From Candidatus Eisenbacteria bacterium (lineage in GTDB: Bacteria > Eisenbacteria > RBG-16-71-46 > SZUA-252), in NCBI GenBank assembly GCA_005893275.1, contig VBOW01000040.1:4128-54711 (forward strand): a stretch of DNA of 50,584 bases, written 5' to 3'. How positions within the stretch are numbered: the first letter of the stretch is position 1; every line of letters begins with the position of its first letter. The position numbers and the translations under genes are program-made. The notes under the pieces were generated by a model. That model did no database searches, was not told where the DNA came from, and worked only from the letters and a program-made list of their open reading frames with translations. Below, piece after piece: positions 48,885 through 50,584 of the stretch.

Positions 48885-49151
48885 ATGGCCGAGCACACGT
48901 TTCTCCTGAGGCTTGTCACCCCGCAGAAGCTTCTTCTCGAAGCCGAGGTCGCGTCTTTACAGGCACCCGGCTCCGAGGGCTACCTCGGGATCCTCGCCCA
49001 CCATGCGCCTTTGATCACGGCGCTCAAGGAGGGGAAGCTCGAGGTAAAGGATCCGGCGGGCCGGGTGACTACCTACCACGTCACGGGGGGATTCCTCGAG
49101 GTTTCCGACAACCGCGCGACGGTGCTCGCGGATTCGGCCGAGGTGGCTTAA
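48885..49151 (+). CDS. atpC: ATP synthase subunit epsilon, short form
   Basis: 88 residues. The N-terminal beta-sandwich is complete (LRLVTPQKLLLEAEVASLQAPGSEGYLGILAHHAPLITAL…VTGGFLEVSDNRATVLADSAE). The usual C-terminal pair of helices (~45 residues), which can block ATP hydrolysis, is absent. The frame ends AEVA-stop with no helical coding seen downstream. Some bacteria have such short forms, so this is probably natural. Last gene of the operon; a hairpin follows within 2 bases. Confidence 0.94.
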   Translation: MAEHTFLLRLVTPQKLLLEAEVASLQAPGSEGYLGILAHHAPLITALKEGKLEVKDPAGRVTTYHVTGGFLEVSDNRATVLADSAEVA

Positions 49152-49152
49152 A

Positions 49153-49176
49153 GGGCGGGCGCGGCTCCGCCCGCCC
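49153..49176 (+). terminator. Hairpin after the ATP synthase operon
   Basis: GGGCGGGCG-N6-CGCCCGCCC, a perfect 9-base stem starting right after the atpC stop. No T tract follows, so it may be a weak terminator or an mRNA-end stabiliser. Confidence 0.4.
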
Positions 49177-49209
49177 CACAACGAGTCGCGCCCGCCCCAG
49201 AATCTGCCT

Positions 49210-49215
49210 TAGACT
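49210..49215 (+). promoter_or_regulatory. -10 box directly upstream of tsaD
   Basis: TAGACT six bases before ATG 49222, without a -35 box and without a ribosome site in the preceding 25 bases. It fits the TANNNT-N6/7-start arrangement of leaderless genes. Confidence 0.35.
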
Positions 49216-49221
49216 CCCCTC

Positions 49222-50232
49222 ATGCGCATCCTCGGAATCGAGACCTCATGCGATGACACCGGCGCGGCCGTCGTCGAAGACGGCCGCATTCTCTCCAACA
49301 TCGTCGCGGCACAGGACATCCATCTCGAGTACGGCGGGGTCGTCCCGGAGCTGGCGTCGCGGGCCCACATCACGCTCCTGCCCCGCGTCGTCGACGAGGC
49401 CCTCGGGGCCGCGGGAACCAAGCCCAGCCAAATCGATGCCGTCGCCGTTACGATCGGGCCGGGGCTTCAGGGCTCGCTCCTCGTGGGCATCGAGTTCGCC
49501 AAAGGATTCGCCATGGCGCGTGGCATCCCCTGGGTGGGGGTGAACCACGTGGAGGCGCACCTCGTCTCCGCGGGGCTCGAATCCGAGCTCAATCCCCCCT
49601 ATGTGGGCATGGTCGCCTCCGGGGGCCATACAGAGATCTATCATGTGCCGGAGAAGGGGGTCTTTCGGCGCGTCGGTTCGACGCGTGACGACGCCGTCGG
49701 AGAGGCCTTCGATAAGATCGGGAAGCTTCTCGGCCTGCCTTACCCGGCGGGGCCGCACCTCGACCGGCTCGCCCGGGAGGGGCGGGCGGATCAGGTTCCG
49801 CTCCCCAAAGCCCGGCTCAAGGGGGACACGCTCGACTTGAGCATGAGCGGTCTCAAGACCGCGGCTAAGCTCTTCCTCGAGCGTGAGCCCCACCCGATTC
49901 CCGACGCGAGGCTCCGCGACATCGCGGCCTCGGTCGAGAAGGCGATCGTCGACGCTCTGGTCGAGCGGCTCGCGCAGGCGCTCTCCCGGTTCGAAGCCGG
50001 CGCCGTCACCGTCGCGGGGGGTTGCGCCTGCAACACGCTGCTCCGCCGCGAGACCGCGCGCCTCGCCCATACCCGGGGGATTCCGGCCCTGTTTCCCTCC
50101 CCAAAGCTCTGCCGCGACAACGGGGCGATGATCGCATACGCCGGCTCCCTGAGGCTCCAGGGCGGCCAAACAACCCCCTTCAGCGCCACCGCCATCGCCA
50201 ACCTGGACTCGTTTTCGTCTTTGCCGGTCTGA
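49222..50232 (+). CDS. tsaD: tRNA N6-threonylcarbamoyladenosine transferase TsaD
   Basis: 336 residues. With TsaB and TsaE, TsaD moves threonylcarbamoyl onto A37 of tRNAs reading ANN codons. ASKHA-fold motifs: ILGIETSCDDTGAAVV (phosphate-1), VVPELASRAH, VTIGPGLQGSL, NHVEAHLVS (the two metal-binding His), VASGGHTEIYHV, DDAVGEAFDKIGKLL, and VAGGCACNTLLR (usually GGVAAN). FPSPKLCRDNGAMIAYAG carries the last metal Asp. Complete, normal length. tsaB and tsaE are not in the window. Confidence 0.96.
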   Translation: MRILGIETSCDDTGAAVVEDGRILSNIVAAQDIHLEYGGVVPELASRAHITLLPRVVDEALGAAGTKPSQIDAVAVTIGPGLQGSLLVGIEFAKGFAMARGIPWVGVNHVEAHLVSAGLESELNPPYVGMVASGGHTEIYHVPEKGVFRRVGSTRDDAVGEAFDKIGKLLGLPYPAGPHLDRLAREGRADQVPLPKARLKGDTLDLSMSGLKTAAKLFLEREPHPIPDARLRDIAASVEKAIVDALVERLAQALSRFEAGAVTVAGGCACNTLLRRETARLAHTRGIPALFPSPKLCRDNGAMIAYAGSLRLQGGQTTPFSATAIANLDSFSSLPV

Positions 50233-50340
50233 ATTTTTGACTGGGGCGACCCTCGTCCGCAACTCGTCCCGGGGCATGCTCTCCGGACCTGACGACCGAA
50301 GCGGAAGCCGGGGTGGCGCGTAACTTCGCCGATACCTAGG

Positions 50341-50435
50341 AGCAGGTAGCCGTGGGCAAGCAGCTCCTCGATTTCGGAAACTTGCCCCGGGGCAAGTGGG
50401 GCGTCACTTGCCGTTTGCCCCTGGGTTGTCACCAC
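50341..50435 (-). pseudogene. Scrap related to the DUF222/HNH linker region
   Basis: On the minus strand, from about 50435, the frame reads GQTASDAPLAPGQVSEIEELLAHG in two adjoining pieces. The HNH protein has RKSEIEELLAGRF and HAPGHV/HAVGHV in the same neighbourhood but in the opposite order. LAPGQV is encoded by a perfect 18-base palindrome (50380-50397). Beyond EIEELLAHG the frame shows no family likeness. I read it as a decayed, rearranged fragment; a chance likeness is possible. Confidence 0.35.
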
Positions 50436-50584
50436 CGTGCAATTTGCAACGCCTCAGCCCACCCGGAACGCACCCTAATCCCACACCCCGGCTCAAGATC
50501 GCCATCGGGAAAGCCGAACATTTCCAAGAGCGGTACCAAGTTCCGCCCTTTGGCGGTTCGGAAGCCGCACGCGCAAGCCACGGC
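50429..50584 (-). CDS. Possible C-terminal end of an unknown protein
   Basis: A minus-strand frame enters from the right edge and ends at TGA 50431-50429 after 51 codons (for example LVPLLEMFGFPDGDL and SGWAEALQIARW). Composition is protein-like but no family is recognised, and the length is too short to be sure. The rest of 50233-50340 holds nothing recognisable. Confidence 0.25.
   Translation of the reverse strand, partial: AVACACGFRTAKGRNLVPLLEMFGFPDGDLEPGCGIRVRSGWAEALQIARW

Overview
This is a GC-rich, gene-dense bacterial chromosome segment. Genes often overlap by ATGA or GTGA, and GTG and TTG starts are common. No ribosomal RNA, phage, transposase or CRISPR array is visible. TolB-type Ser/Thr kinases, subtilases, DUF222/HNH nucleases, a CdaA-type diadenylate cyclase and an AtpI-AtpB fusion suggest a deep-branching, Gram-negative-like soil or sediment bacterium, of the kind seen among Eisenbacteria, Gemmatimonadota, Acidobacteriota or Myxococcota. 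The outer-membrane barrel and several exported proteins support a two-membrane envelope. This taxonomic guess comes from gene style only.

Layout. 1-767: a DNA methyltransferase that runs off the left edge. 868-9347: a DNA-damage island made of two blocks. The first is an SOS-type cassette (lexA, a DUF6504-like protein, dinB, a DUF72 protein). The second is a translationally coupled set (HNH nuclease, mrfA helicase, mrfB exonuclease, a methyltransferase). 9.5-13.0 kb: a VOC protein, a KimA-like APC transporter and a cold-shock protein. 13.4-20.8 kb: a DUF4139 protein, a Ser/Thr kinase with a beta-propeller, a subtilase, and a convergent 5'-nucleotidase. 20.9-25.6 kb: a zinc-ribbon/cold-shock operon, an exported double M16 protein without metal ligands, and a glycosyltransferase. 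25.6-30.7 kb (minus strand): tRNA-CAT, tilS, ftsH, folP, cdaA. 30.8-33.0 kb: an outer-membrane barrel and guaB, followed by a hairpin-rich spacer. 33.3-34.0 kb: an unrecognised protein.

34.4-41.4 kb is the most unusual part. A sigma-54 promoter precedes five closely packed genes: a CheW-like protein, a short membrane MCP-like protein, a CheA-like protein that appears to lack both its phospho-accepting His and its ATP-binding N-box, a STAS-GAF-HD-GYP protein with a damaged metal site, and a receiver-GAF-HD-GYP protein with an intact site. No cheY, cheB or cheR is present. It looks like a chemosensory scaffold that has lost its kinase and been joined to cyclic-di-GMP control.

41.8-49.2 kb: a complete F-type ATP synthase operon (AtpZ-like, AtpI-AtpB fusion, c, b, delta, alpha, gamma, beta, short epsilon). 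49.2-50.2 kb: tsaD. The last 350 bases carry a decayed scrap that shares coding palindromes with the HNH gene.

Promoters recognised by eye fit one pattern, TTGAC(A/C) then 17-18 bases then TANNNT. Some -10 boxes sit only 6-7 bases before a start codon, which suggests leaderless messages for lexA, tilS and tsaD.
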